Made by a program: the position numbers and the translations under genes. 64,000 nt of DNA from Njordibacter sp937773555 (GTDB lineage: Bacteria; Pseudomonadota; Gammaproteobacteria; Pseudomonadales; Balneatricaceae). The notes below the pieces were generated by a model. It did not search any database, had not been told where the DNA came from, and saw only the letters and a program-made list of their open reading frames with translations. The stretch is taken from assembly GCF_047730085.1 (NCBI RefSeq), contig NZ_CP159830.1:1240001-1304000 (forward strand), given 5' to 3'. This document shows, one piece after another, positions 54,519 through 63,673 of this stretch (its first letter is position 1; each line of letters starts with the position of its first letter).

Positions 54519-55748
54519 ATGAATAATGAAATTACCCTCGGTGTATTAATGTTTACCGCAGTGGTCCTCTCCTTGGTAGCGGTCATTTTAGTTGCTCGTG
54601 CCAAGCTTGTGAGTTCTGGTGCTGTAACCATTTCTATTAACGATGATCCAGAAAAGGCCATCACGGTTCCGGCCGGTGACAAGTTACTGCAAACTCTTTC
54701 TGCCCACGGCATCTTTTTAGCCTCAGCATGCGGTGGTGGTGGTACGTGTGCCCAATGTCGTTGTGTTATTAAAGACGGTGGCGGTTCTATGTTGGCCACT
54801 GAAGAAAGCCACTTTACTATGCGTGAAGCAAAAGATGGCTGGCGTCTATCGTGTCAGGTTGCTGTTAAACAAGACATGGCGATTGAAGTTGAAGAAGACG
54901 TATTTGGTGTGAAACAATGGGAATGTACTGTTGAATCTAACCCCAACGTTGCCACCTTTATTAAAGAGCTAACATTGCGTTTGCCTGAAGGTGAGAGTGT
55001 GGATTTCCGCGCAGGTGGCTATGTTCAGCTAGAATGCCCAGCGCATTCTATAGACTATAAGACCTTTGATATTGAAGAGGAATATCGGGGGGATTGGGAC
55101 AAGTTTAATGTTTGGCAACATAAGTCTGTGGTTAATGAACCCACTGTGCGTGCATACTCTATGGCGAACTACCCAGAAGAACAAGGTGTAGTTAAGTTTA
55201 ATATTCGCATTGCTTCACCCCCTCCAGGCAGTAATGGCATACCCGCTGGCAAGATGTCTTCATACGTATTTAATTTGAAGCCAGGCGATAAGATGAATGT
55301 CTATGGCCCGTTTGGTGAGTTCTTTGCTAAAGAAACTGAAGCCGAAATGATCTTTATTGGTGGTGGTGCCGGCATGGCGCCGATGCGGTCACTTATTTTT
55401 GATCAACTTAAACGCTTAAACTCGACTCGCAAGACATCTTTTTGGTACGGCGCACGCAGTATGCGTGAAGCATTCTACGGGGAAGATTATGATTCCCTAG
55501 CGGCAGAAAATGACAACTTTGAATGGCATTTAGCTCTTTCTGACCCACAGCCAGAGGACAACTGGGACGGACTTACAGGTTTTATTCATAATGTATTGTT
55601 TGAAAATTACCTGAAAGACCATGATGCACCAGAAGATTGTGAGTTTTACATGTGTGGACCTCCAATGATGAATGCGGCTGTGGTGCAAATGCTGAAGGAT
55701 TTAGGAGTAGAAGAGGAAAATATTCTGTTGGATGATTTTGGCGGATAA
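54519..55748 (+). CDS. nqrF: Na+-translocating NADH:quinone reductase subunit F
   Basis: 409 residues. One N-terminal membrane helix, then a 2Fe-2S ferredoxin domain with C71, C77, C80 and C112 (CGGGGTCAQCRC, RLSCQV). FAD domain: RAYSMANYPEEQGVVKFNIR. NADH domain: GGGAGMAPMRSLIF and MCGPPMMNAAVV. It is the electron entry point for NADH. Confidence 0.95.
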   Translation: MNNEITLGVLMFTAVVLSLVAVILVARAKLVSSGAVTISINDDPEKAITVPAGDKLLQTLSAHGIFLASACGGGGTCAQCRCVIKDGGGSMLATEESHFTMREAKDGWRLSCQVAVKQDMAIEVEEDVFGVKQWECTVESNPNVATFIKELTLRLPEGESVDFRAGGYVQLECPAHSIDYKTFDIEEEYRGDWDKFNVWQHKSVVNEPTVRAYSMANYPEEQGVVKFNIRIASPPPGSNGIPAGKMSSYVFNLKPGDKMNVYGPFGEFFAKETEAEMIFIGGGAGMAPMRSLIFDQLKRLNSTRKTSFWYGARSMREAFYGEDYDSLAAENDNFEWHLALSDPQPEDNWDGLTGFIHNVLFENYLKDHDAPEDCEFYMCGPPMMNAAVVQMLKDLGVEEENILLDDFGG

Positions 55749-56778
55749 CCTAAACCTTGTGAAAAAAATCAGCCTGACTGTGTGGTGTGCGTTAATGCTT
55801 GCCATATTGCCAGGCTGTTCCGCGTCTGAAGAACCAGAAATTAATGCCATTACTGGCTTGTCCATGGGTACAAGTTATACTGTAAAGTGGGTGAGTCCAG
55901 ATAACAGTGACTATGATCATGTTGCCAATGGAGTGGCAGCAGAATTAAGCAGGGTAGAGTCGAGTATGTCGACCTACATGGATGCCTCTGATCTAAGTGG
56001 TTTTAATGGTGCAGCTGTTAATGAATGGCATAAAGTACCCGCAGAAATGGCCAGCTTAGTGGCTCAATCCCTCGATTTGAGTGAACAAACCAATGGTGCT
56101 TTTGATATTACTGTTGGCCCACTAGTCAACTTGTGGGGCTTTGGACCAGACCCTTTACCGAAAAATATTCCAAGTCAAGATGCCCTCGACAAGCTAAGGT
56201 CAGTAGTGGGCTATCAATTTATAAAGGTGCAACAGCAACCACCAGCCATGTTAAAGCTCGCAGACAGTGCTATTGACCTGTCTGCAATCGCTAAAGGCTA
56301 TGGTGTTGACGCTGTGGCTAGATGGTTAGAGCTGCACGAGTTAAATGACTACCTTGTTGAGGTAGGGGGAGAGTTGCGTGCCCATGGTAAAAAACCCGAT
56401 GGGTCACTTTGGCGCATTGCCATAGAAACACCTTCTGAAGATGCACGACAAATTTATCAGGTAGTTAAAGTTAATAATATGGCTGTTGCAACGTCTGGTA
56501 ACTACCGTAATTATTATGAGCAAGATGGCGTACGTTACTCTCATACGTTAGACCCTAGTACGTTAAGGCCTGTTACGCACAATTTAGCATCTGTTACGGT
56601 GGTTGATGCAAGTGCTGCCAGGGCAGATGCTTTGGCGACGGCTCTGATGGTAATGGGTGACGAACAAGGAGTGGCTTGGGCAACTATGCATCAAGTACCG
56701 GCTTACTTTATAATGAAACAAGACCAAGGTTTTGTAGCGCGATCTACTGCCGGCTTTAAAGATTATTTGGAGAATTAA
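55732..56778 (+). CDS. apbE: FAD:protein FMN transferase
   Basis: 348 residues. An N-terminal lipoprotein signal with LPGC lipobox is followed by TGLSMGTSYTVKWV, VESSMSTYMDASDLSGFN, FDITVGPLVNLWGFGP, AIDLSAIAKGYGVDAVARWL and VATSGNYRNYYEQDGVRYSH. The enzyme links FMN to NqrB and NqrC. The ATG at 55732 lies inside nqrF (17-base overlap); GTG 55759 would shorten the signal by nine residues and is possible. Confidence 0.93.
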   Translation: MILADNLNLVKKISLTVWCALMLAILPGCSASEEPEINAITGLSMGTSYTVKWVSPDNSDYDHVANGVAAELSRVESSMSTYMDASDLSGFNGAAVNEWHKVPAEMASLVAQSLDLSEQTNGAFDITVGPLVNLWGFGPDPLPKNIPSQDALDKLRSVVGYQFIKVQQQPPAMLKLADSAIDLSAIAKGYGVDAVARWLELHELNDYLVEVGGELRAHGKKPDGSLWRIAIETPSEDARQIYQVVKVNNMAVATSGNYRNYYEQDGVRYSHTLDPSTLRPVTHNLASVTVVDASAARADALATALMVMGDEQGVAWATMHQVPAYFIMKQDQGFVARSTAGFKDYLEN

Positions 56779-57027
56779 ATGCAAACCATGATGTTATCTT
56801 TTATTGTTTTAATCCTTATTGTTGCCGGTATGGCCGTCGGGGTGTTGATGGGACGTAAGCCTATAGCAGGTTCTTGTGGCGGCATGACGGCTTTAGGTAT
56901 GGACGTGGCATGTGACGTGTGCAAAGGCGACCCAGAAGTGTGCGATACAGAACAGCAAAAGACGATCAAAGCGGATAAGCTTGCGCATAATAAAGTGGAT
57001 GATATTAGTTATGACGTGGGCCGATAG
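56779..57027 (+). CDS. nqrM: Nqr maturation protein NqrM
   Basis: 82 residues. An N-terminal membrane helix, then GSCGGMTALGMDVACDVCKG and DPEVC with four conserved cysteines, the pattern of NqrM (DUF539), needed for iron insertion at the NqrD/NqrE site. ATG follows the apbE stop directly. Confidence 0.92.
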   Translation: MQTMMLSFIVLILIVAGMAVGVLMGRKPIAGSCGGMTALGMDVACDVCKGDPEVCDTEQQKTIKADKLAHNKVDDISYDVGR

Positions 57028-57082
57028 ACACTAATCACTGTTTAGTCAACGAACAAAAATTTAGTAGTACAGAGAAAACAAC

Positions 57083-58486
57083 ATGGCAGATTATGATTAT
57101 GATCTAGTAGTTATTGGTACCGGACCAGCAGGAGAGGCTGCAGCGATTAACGCGGCTAAACTCGGTCGTAAGGTAGCAGTTGTAGAAATGCGTGATCAAG
57201 TGGGTGGTGGTTGTGCTCATAAAGGCACTATTCCGTCTAAGGCTTTACGCCACGCTGTTAAGCAGATCATTGAGTTTAATACTAACCCTATGTTCCGTGC
57301 CATTGGAGAACCTAACAACTTCTCTTTCCCTCAGGTGCTAAAAACAGCCAGTGAAGTAATTGCGAAACAAGTAATGCTCCATACGCAGTTTTATGCCCGT
57401 AACCGAGTAGACGTTTTCTTTGGTTTTGCCCGTTTTTTAGATCGCAATAATATTGAAATATTGGGCAATGAGACTAACGAAAATTTACGCTTCGATCAGG
57501 CCGTTATTGCCACTGGTTCCAGCCCTTATGAACCAGATGATGTAGACTTTTCCCACCCGCGTATTTATACCAGCGACACCGTACTTAACTTAGAGCACAC
57601 ACCACGCACATTGATTATCTATGGTGCCGGTGTCGTGGGTTCTGAATATGCGTCTATTTTTGCTGGTTTGGGTGTGAGAGTTGAATTAGTCGATAACCGT
57701 GCTAACCTGCTAGAATTCCTTGACGTCGAGATTTCAGACTCTTTGAGCTATCATCTGCGCAATAATGGCGTGCGCATACGCCACAATGAAACCTATAAGG
57801 CTGTTACGGCTGACGAAACCTCAGTATCTATAGAGCTTGAGTCTGGCAAGCGTATTCGTGCAGATATGCTATTGTTCTGTAATGGGCGTTCTGGTAATAC
57901 TAAAGGTATTGGCTTAGAAAACCTTGGGATCCAAACTAACAGCCGTGGCCAGTTAGAAATTGACCAACGCTATCAAACTAACGTAGAAGGCATTTACGCA
58001 GCGGGTGACGTAGTAGGTTGGCCAAGTTTGGCTTCAGCTGCCTATGATCAGGGCCGTTCAGCAGCCACAGACTTGCTGGGTCTACCTGGCTTTCGATTTG
58101 TAGATGATGTTCCAACAGGTATTTATACAATTCCAGAGATCAGTTCCTTAGGTAAAACGGAAGAACAACTTACCGCAGAAAAAGTTCCTTATGAAGTGGG
58201 GCAAGCCTTTTTTAAAGATCTTGCACGTGCACAAATTAGTGGTGAAGTGGTCGGTATGCTGAAGATTTTATTTAACCGTGAAACCTATGAAATTCTAGGT
58301 ATTCACTGCTTTGGTGACAGAGCCTCAGAAATTATTCATATCGGTCAAGCCATTATGAACCAAAAAGGCGATGCTAATACAATTGAGTATTTTGTAAACA
58401 ATACCTTTAATTTTCCCACTATGGCAGAAGCATACCGTGTAGCTGCTCAATTGGGACTTAATAGAGCGCGGCAGGTTAATCACTAA
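57083..58486 (+). CDS. sthA: Soluble pyridine nucleotide transhydrogenase
   Basis: 467 residues. FAD site DLVVIGTGPAGEAAAINAAK, then VGGGCAHKGTIPSKALRHAV, where the two redox Cys of classic disulfide reductases are reduced to one, as in SthA. NAD site IIYGAGVVGSEYASIFAGLG. C-terminal dimer domain FFKDLARAQISGE and HCFGDRASEIIHIGQ. It re-oxidises NADPH using NAD+. A good terminator follows it. Confidence 0.93.
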   Translation: MADYDYDLVVIGTGPAGEAAAINAAKLGRKVAVVEMRDQVGGGCAHKGTIPSKALRHAVKQIIEFNTNPMFRAIGEPNNFSFPQVLKTASEVIAKQVMLHTQFYARNRVDVFFGFARFLDRNNIEILGNETNENLRFDQAVIATGSSPYEPDDVDFSHPRIYTSDTVLNLEHTPRTLIIYGAGVVGSEYASIFAGLGVRVELVDNRANLLEFLDVEISDSLSYHLRNNGVRIRHNETYKAVTADETSVSIELESGKRIRADMLLFCNGRSGNTKGIGLENLGIQTNSRGQLEIDQRYQTNVEGIYAAGDVVGWPSLASAAYDQGRSAATDLLGLPGFRFVDDVPTGIYTIPEISSLGKTEEQLTAEKVPYEVGQAFFKDLARAQISGEVVGMLKILFNRETYEILGIHCFGDRASEIIHIGQAIMNQKGDANTIEYFVNNTFNFPTMAEAYRVAAQLGLNRARQVNH

Positions 58487-58501
58487 TCAACACTTACTAA
58501 A

Positions 58502-58532
58502 GCTGCCATCATTTGATCTGGCAGGTTTTTTT
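58502..58532 (+). terminator. Terminator after sthA
   Basis: GCTGCCA and TGGCAG arms around ATCATTTGATC-like loop sequence, then seven Ts. Confidence 0.85.
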
Positions 58533-58549
58533 ATCCCATTAGGAAACTT

Positions 58550-59791
58550 ATGTTTCAATCCATCGCTTTGACTGTTGGCCTAAGATATATCCGAGCTCAG
58601 CGGCAGAATCACTTCATTTCCTTCATCTCGCTAATCTCTATGTTGGGCCTAGTTCTAGGTGTGACGGTACTCATACTCGTATTGTCAGTAATGAATGGCT
58701 TTGATCAAGAGCTACGAAAGCGCATTTTGGGCATGGTCCCCCATGCAACTGTGCAAACATCTGAACCTATAATGGATTGGCAACAACCTGCTGAGGTAGC
58801 AATGCAGGTTGAAGGTGTTGTTGGTGTGGCTCCTTTTGTTCATGGCCAAGGTATGTTCAATAATCGTGGCAGAATACAACCGGTGTTGTTACATGGTATT
58901 GAACCAGAGGCTGAATCTAGAGTGTCGATATTGCCAAACCATATGACCTATGGGTCTGTGTCTGACCTAAAGGCTGGGCAGTTTAATATTCTTATGGGCG
59001 ATCTTTTAGCACGTCAACTTGGAGCAAGGCTAGGCGATAAAGTGACTTTATTTTTGCCTGAAGCATCGTTAACAGTCGCAGGCATTATACCTCGGCTAAA
59101 ACGTTTTACCTTGGTTGGTATTTTTAAAGTTGGTGCAGAGCTAGATGCTAATTTGGCTATTATGCATATTGCTGATGCCAGTAAGCTTAAACGTTTAGGG
59201 GGTGGGGCAGAAGGTTTGCGTTTGAAGTTAGATGATTTATTTACTGCACCAGAGAAAGCAAAACAAGTTGCATCCCAATTACCAGGTCAATACTGGACCA
59301 GTGACTGGACACGAACCCATGGTAGTTTATTTCAAGCCATTCAGTTGGAACGACGCATGTTGGGTTTGTTATTAATGCTTGTGGTTGCTGTAGCAGCGTT
59401 CAATATTGTGTCTACCCTAGTAATGCTTGTGGTTGAGAAACAAGCTGACATCGCCATTCTTAGAACCCTAGGGGCAAGCCAAAGAGATGTGATGGGTATA
59501 TTTATTGTTCAAGGCAGTATTATCGGTTTTCTGGGGACTTTGCTTGGGACTTTTATAGGCGTTGTTATGGCGCTCAATGTAACCCGCATTGTTGACTGGG
59601 CTGAACAATTGTTTGGCTTTAAAGTTCTTAGTGCTGATGTTTATTTTATTAGTTACTTTCCTTCTCAGGTTAAGTTAGAAGATGTATTAATTATAAGTAT
59701 TGGCTCTTTTATCCTATGTGTCTTGGCGACACTTTATCCGGCTTGGCGAGCATCAAAAGTAGAGCCAGCAGAGGTGCTGCGTTATGAGTAA
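58550..59791 (+). CDS. lolC: Lipoprotein-releasing ABC transporter permease, LolC/LolE family
   Basis: 413 residues. GLRYIRAQRQNHFISFISLI, LVLGVTVLILVLSVMNGFD and the large periplasmic domain are followed by three C-terminal membrane segments (VVAVAAFNIVSTLVMLVVEK, GASQRDVMGIFIVQGS, FILCVLATLYPAWRASKVEP). It is the only LolC/E homologue here, whereas E. coli has lolC-lolD-lolE in a row. It extracts lipoproteins for the outer membrane and overlaps lolD by eight bases. Confidence 0.9.
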   Translation: MFQSIALTVGLRYIRAQRQNHFISFISLISMLGLVLGVTVLILVLSVMNGFDQELRKRILGMVPHATVQTSEPIMDWQQPAEVAMQVEGVVGVAPFVHGQGMFNNRGRIQPVLLHGIEPEAESRVSILPNHMTYGSVSDLKAGQFNILMGDLLARQLGARLGDKVTLFLPEASLTVAGIIPRLKRFTLVGIFKVGAELDANLAIMHIADASKLKRLGGGAEGLRLKLDDLFTAPEKAKQVASQLPGQYWTSDWTRTHGSLFQAIQLERRMLGLLLMLVVAVAAFNIVSTLVMLVVEKQADIAILRTLGASQRDVMGIFIVQGSIIGFLGTLLGTFIGVVMALNVTRIVDWAEQLFGFKVLSADVYFISYFPSQVKLEDVLIISIGSFILCVLATLYPAWRASKVEPAEVLRYE

Positions 59792-60461
59792 TTGGGTTCT
59801 AGAGGCCTCTGGTTTAACCAAGTCGTTCAAGGATGGTGAGCGGCAGGTAGACGTGTTAAACGATTTGCAATTGCAGCTAGCCCATGGTCAAAGTATGGCT
59901 ATCATTGGTAGTTCAGGGTCTGGCAAAAGTACCTTGCTGCAGCTGTTAGCTGGTCTAGAGCAACCTGATGCTGGAGAAGTATTTGTTGCTGGTGAGTGCT
60001 TGTCTAACTTAGGTGGCAACCAAGCGGCTAAACTGCGTAACCAACGGCTCGGTTTCGTTTTCCAGTTCCACCATTTATTAGCTGAGTTTAGCGCCTTAGA
60101 AAATGTAATGCTGCCTCATATTATGGCAGGCAATGCACCAAGCATGGCAGAAAAAAAATCGGAGGCAATGTTAAAAAGAGTAGGCTTAGGTGATCGTACT
60201 AACCATCGGCCCGGGGCTTTATCTGGTGGTGAGCGTCAACGTGTTGCTATCGCCCGTGCGCTAATCAATGAACCCGCATGTTTACTAATGGATGAACCTA
60301 CTGGTAATTTGGATAGACATAATGCGCAACAAATATTAGCTTTACTCAAACAGTTACAAATAGACCTTGGTACTGCATTTATTGCGGTTACCCATGACCT
60401 AGAACTAGCAAGCCAGTTGGATTCACAGTTAAGGTTGCAAGATGGAAAGCTATTGAGTTAA
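59784..60461 (+). CDS. lolD: Lipoprotein-releasing ABC transporter ATPase LolD
   Basis: 225 residues. Walker A GSSGSGKSTLLQLLAGLEQP, Q-loop VFQFHHLLAEFSALENVMLP, signature LSGGERQRVAIARALI, Walker B CLLMDEPTGNLDR. The FHHLLxEF pattern is specific to LolD. Its end overlaps the convergent DUF2062 gene by four bases. Confidence 0.93.
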   Translation: MSNWVLEASGLTKSFKDGERQVDVLNDLQLQLAHGQSMAIIGSSGSGKSTLLQLLAGLEQPDAGEVFVAGECLSNLGGNQAAKLRNQRLGFVFQFHHLLAEFSALENVMLPHIMAGNAPSMAEKKSEAMLKRVGLGDRTNHRPGALSGGERQRVAIARALINEPACLLMDEPTGNLDRHNAQQILALLKQLQIDLGTAFIAVTHDLELASQLDSQLRLQDGKLLS

Positions 60462-60964
60462 CGCTTACGCTTAAGCCAGTTACGTTTAACCTTCCAGCTC
60501 CAAAGAAGTTGCACAGTAAAAAACGCAATCACAGCTAAAACGAAGCCGCTAGTAAAAGAGCCTGTATAAAGCGGCTTCCATAACATGTGCAGTTGATCAA
60601 GCAACCAGCTTTTAGACCATTCAAAGTCTAACTGATAGCTTGGCGTTTGTAATATCCAGGTGCCAAGCTTATAGTTTGCGTATAACATCGGTGGCATAGT
60701 CAGTGGATTACTAATCCAAACTAATGCCACAGACAACGGTATGTTAGCTCGCCAAATTAATGCAATAGCGGCCGCTAATAACATTTGTAGTGGCATTGGT
60801 ATCATGCAGCAAAAAATGCCGATGGCGCAGCCCTTCGCAACACTTGATCGTTTAAATCCCCATAGTTGAGTATCATGCATTAAACTATTTAACCAACCAA
60901 GTGACTGGTATTGGCTGAGTTTTTTTGGATCTGGGCTAATACGTTTAAAAAACTTCCGTGGCAT
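60458..60964 (-). CDS. DUF2062 membrane protein
   Basis: 168 residues. SVAKGCAIGIFCCMIPMPLQ and MLLAAAIALIWRANIPLSVA are followed by LVWISNPLTMPPMLYANYKLG, the DUF2062 signature. Three membrane segments and a basic C-terminus. Function is unknown. It sits between lolD and comEC in the position usual for Pseudomonas-like genomes. Confidence 0.88.
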   Translation of the reverse strand: MPRKFFKRISPDPKKLSQYQSLGWLNSLMHDTQLWGFKRSSVAKGCAIGIFCCMIPMPLQMLLAAAIALIWRANIPLSVALVWISNPLTMPPMLYANYKLGTWILQTPSYQLDFEWSKSWLLDQLHMLWKPLYTGSFTSGFVLAVIAFFTVQLLWSWKVKRNWLKRKR

Positions 60965-60986
60965 GGTCTAACCTTAATAGGAGTGG

Positions 60987-61020
60987 CAGGTAAGGAGTTT
61001 TTAGGCGCACGCCTTACCTG
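60987..61020. promoter_or_regulatory. Perfect 9-base inverted repeat between DUF2062 and comEC
   Basis: CAGGTAAGG and CCTTACCTG with 16 bases between, the latter including a GGCG/CGCC pair. It lies upstream of both divergent genes, so it could be an operator or a leader hairpin. Confidence 0.4.
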
Positions 61021-61080
61021 TTGATTATGCGCTTATATACACGCTAAGCCAAGGCTTCGCGGGCTCAGGGATGAGACATT

Positions 61081-63510
61081 ATGTATATCAATAGTTTATT
61101 TTTATTGCTGTTTTGGTGTCTAGGTTGGTCTGAATTTAGTGTTGTAAATAGCCTTTACCTTGTTACCGTGTTGTCAGTTGCACTTTTGGTTCCCTATGCC
61201 CGTGGTAAAGCAGCTTTATGCTTGGCCACATTTATACTAGCTAGTGCAGGCCAGTATCATCTAACTTATAGCCAGTTTCCCCATCCGTGGACTGGTAAAG
61301 ACCTACTTATCAACGCCTGTGTTTCAAAGATAAAATCGACCCGTGTTGGCCTTAGTCTAGTGCTAACTGACGCACAAATTAGTGTTCCTCTATTGCAACT
61401 AAATAAACGTATTAAACCTGTATACAAGGCTATGCCTAAACCCCTGCCGGGATCAGTAAAAGTGAGTGTCTATCCCTATGCGAATGCTGCACAACCGCAA
61501 CTTAAAGGACTAGATTCCGCACTAGGCTTGGCGGGTTTAATTGGTCAAAAAGTAGAATTAATTGTGCGGTTAAAAAACGCAAAAAATTATCATAACTACC
61601 ATTCTTACGATTACTTTCGGTGGACCCAGTTAGAGGGCCAAACGGCGTCTGGTTATGTTAAGCAGTGGCTTTTTACTGGAGGCTCTTGCAGTCGCTTAAA
61701 CTGGCCAAATCTGCAACTGGAGCAAGTGCGTCAAAGGTTATGGCAGACACTGCAAAGTTTTACAGAAGCTAAGTCTATGTCCGCTCAGTCGGTTAGTTTG
61801 TGGGGTGCTCTTGTGCTTGGACAGAGTTCAGCGCTAACAAAAAAACAATGGCAGGTATTGTCAGCCACTGGCACAACTCATTTGATGGTAATTTCTGGTT
61901 TGCATGTAGGTTTAGTGGCAGTGTTAATGATGTTTCTAATACGTTTATTAATATTACCTTTGGGTATTCGCAGTAGTTTTGGCCTTCAAGTTGGTGTTTG
62001 GGTAGGGCTTTGCGCAGCACTAGTTTTTGCGCTATTAAGTGGTTTTGGATTACCTGCGCAGCGAGCGGTTATCATGTTATTGGGATTAATGTGGGGCGCT
62101 ATATGGGGTTTGAAACTCAGCTTTAGTCAACGATTATATACGGCGTTTTTCATCACCCTTATTTTACAACCTATTAGTGCCACACGTTTAGGCTTTTGGT
62201 TATCATATGTTGCTGTATTCGCCTTAGGTTTGGTGTGGTACCAGTCTGCCAGCCAACAATGGTGGCATAGGGTTATAAAATTAGTCGCAGCTCAAGGTGC
62301 CTTATCTTTGTTATTGGTACCTATTATTGCCCTGAGCACTGGTTATGTCAGTGTTGTTGGCCCTTTAGTCAATATTATCTTAGTTCCCGTTTTTAGTGTG
62401 TTTCTCATTCCTGCCTTATTACTGGTGAGTCTTATCAGCACTATGTTCGCTCTTCCTGACTTTGTGTTCGCAGGTATAGACTTTACTTTAGTTTCATTGT
62501 GGCAAGGTCTGGAGGCCGTTGCAGGTATTACTTGGTCGCAGGTGTTTGTTGGTTGGTTACCAATGGAGAGCTTTGTGTCAGCCTTCATTATAGGGTGCCT
62601 TTGTTTGGTTGTTAGGCGCTGGCATTGGCCAGTGTTAATTTTACTGATGCCTTTAATAGGCTTTGTGGTGTTTAACTCCCTTATTAATAATTCGCCTAAA
62701 ACGTCTATCAATAGTCAATCTAAGGTTGTTGTCACCTTGTTGGATGTAGGCCAAGGTTTAAGTGTTTGGGTTCGGCAAGGTGAGCACAATATGTTGTATG
62801 ATCTTGGGAATCGTTATCACAGCGGATTTAACTTAGTGGATGCTGTTATTTTGCCAGAGATGCTAGGTCAAGGTGTTAATCAGCTTGATGTATTAGTTAT
62901 CAGTCACTGGGATATGGATCACAGCGGCGGCTTAAATGCATTATTACAACAGCAGCTAGTAAAGCGCTTAATATTGCCCTCTGAACATAAACCAAAACGG
63001 GAGCAAGCAATGGTTGTGTCAGCAGCAGATGTAAGTCGGTGCACTAGCACCCGCTGGAAAGCCCTGTGGGAAGACGCCAATACTCCTCTTATGTGGCGCC
63101 AAATTGCCTTGGCTGATTATGGCTTAACTGGCAACAACGCGTCGTGTGTCATATTACTTAAGTTATTTGGACGCCAGGTGTTAATTGCTGGAGATATTGA
63201 AGCTAAGGCAGAAACTATTTTAGTGGAATTGTCAGGGAAGTTAGGTGCAATGTCCCTTGCTAGTGACGTGTTAATTGCACCGCATCATGGCAGTAAAACA
63301 TCGTCTTCAAAAGAGTTTTTAAACCATGTGATGCCTGCTTACGTATTAATTTCTGCAGGAAAAAATAACTCATATGGGCATCCGCATAAAAATATAACTA
63401 GCGCGTATTGGCGCCATGGCAGTCATTGGTACAATACTGGCCGACATGGGCAGATACAGGCGATATTTGAAGCTAATGGCAGCTACCAAGTGATGCCATA
63501 TTTGCCCTAA
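61081..63510 (+). CDS. comEC: DNA internalization-related competence protein ComEC/Rec2
   Basis: 809 residues. N-terminal membrane segments and an OB-like periplasmic domain (about residues 60-200), then the competence core MVISGLHVGLVAVLMMFLIR and AQRAVIMLLGLMWGAIWGLK, and a C-terminal metallo-beta-lactamase domain (LLDVGQGLSVWVRQ, ISHWDMDHSGGLN, LIAGDIEAKAE, APHHGSKTSSS, YGHPH). It forms the inner-membrane DNA channel for natural transformation. The lactamase metal motif HxxxDH is HWDMDH, intact. Confidence 0.9.
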   Translation: MYINSLFLLLFWCLGWSEFSVVNSLYLVTVLSVALLVPYARGKAALCLATFILASAGQYHLTYSQFPHPWTGKDLLINACVSKIKSTRVGLSLVLTDAQISVPLLQLNKRIKPVYKAMPKPLPGSVKVSVYPYANAAQPQLKGLDSALGLAGLIGQKVELIVRLKNAKNYHNYHSYDYFRWTQLEGQTASGYVKQWLFTGGSCSRLNWPNLQLEQVRQRLWQTLQSFTEAKSMSAQSVSLWGALVLGQSSALTKKQWQVLSATGTTHLMVISGLHVGLVAVLMMFLIRLLILPLGIRSSFGLQVGVWVGLCAALVFALLSGFGLPAQRAVIMLLGLMWGAIWGLKLSFSQRLYTAFFITLILQPISATRLGFWLSYVAVFALGLVWYQSASQQWWHRVIKLVAAQGALSLLLVPIIALSTGYVSVVGPLVNIILVPVFSVFLIPALLLVSLISTMFALPDFVFAGIDFTLVSLWQGLEAVAGITWSQVFVGWLPMESFVSAFIIGCLCLVVRRWHWPVLILLMPLIGFVVFNSLINNSPKTSINSQSKVVVTLLDVGQGLSVWVRQGEHNMLYDLGNRYHSGFNLVDAVILPEMLGQGVNQLDVLVISHWDMDHSGGLNALLQQQLVKRLILPSEHKPKREQAMVVSAADVSRCTSTRWKALWEDANTPLMWRQIALADYGLTGNNASCVILLKLFGRQVLIAGDIEAKAETILVELSGKLGAMSLASDVLIAPHHGSKTSSSKEFLNHVMPAYVLISAGKNNSYGHPHKNITSAYWRHGSHWYNTGRHGQIQAIFEANGSYQVMPYLP

Positions 63511-63554
63511 AGGGGCAGCTTATTAGGCTCTACATAAGTGCTATATATAATTAC

Positions 63555-63582
63555 TTGATAGCACAGGGGTGTAGGTTATAAT
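63555..63582 (+). promoter_or_regulatory. Strong promoter upstream of lpxK
   Basis: TTGATA, 16 bases, TATAAT: perfect -10 and good -35, between comEC and lpxK. It gives lpxK a transcription start of its own with an about 85-base leader. Confidence 0.65.
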
Positions 63583-63592
63583 GATCCGATAA

Positions 63593-63640
63593 AGGCCTGT
63601 ATGGTGCCACGGTATGCAACCATGCCAAATGACGGCCAGG
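63593..63640 (+). other. Potential structured leader before lpxK
   Basis: GGCC...GGCC, CCTG...CAGG and ATGGT...ACCAT pairings nest in this stretch downstream of the promoter. It may fold as a hairpin; no known riboregulator was recognised. Confidence 0.25.
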
Positions 63641-63673
63641 TGAAGCTAAGCGCAGACTTAATATGGAACATAG

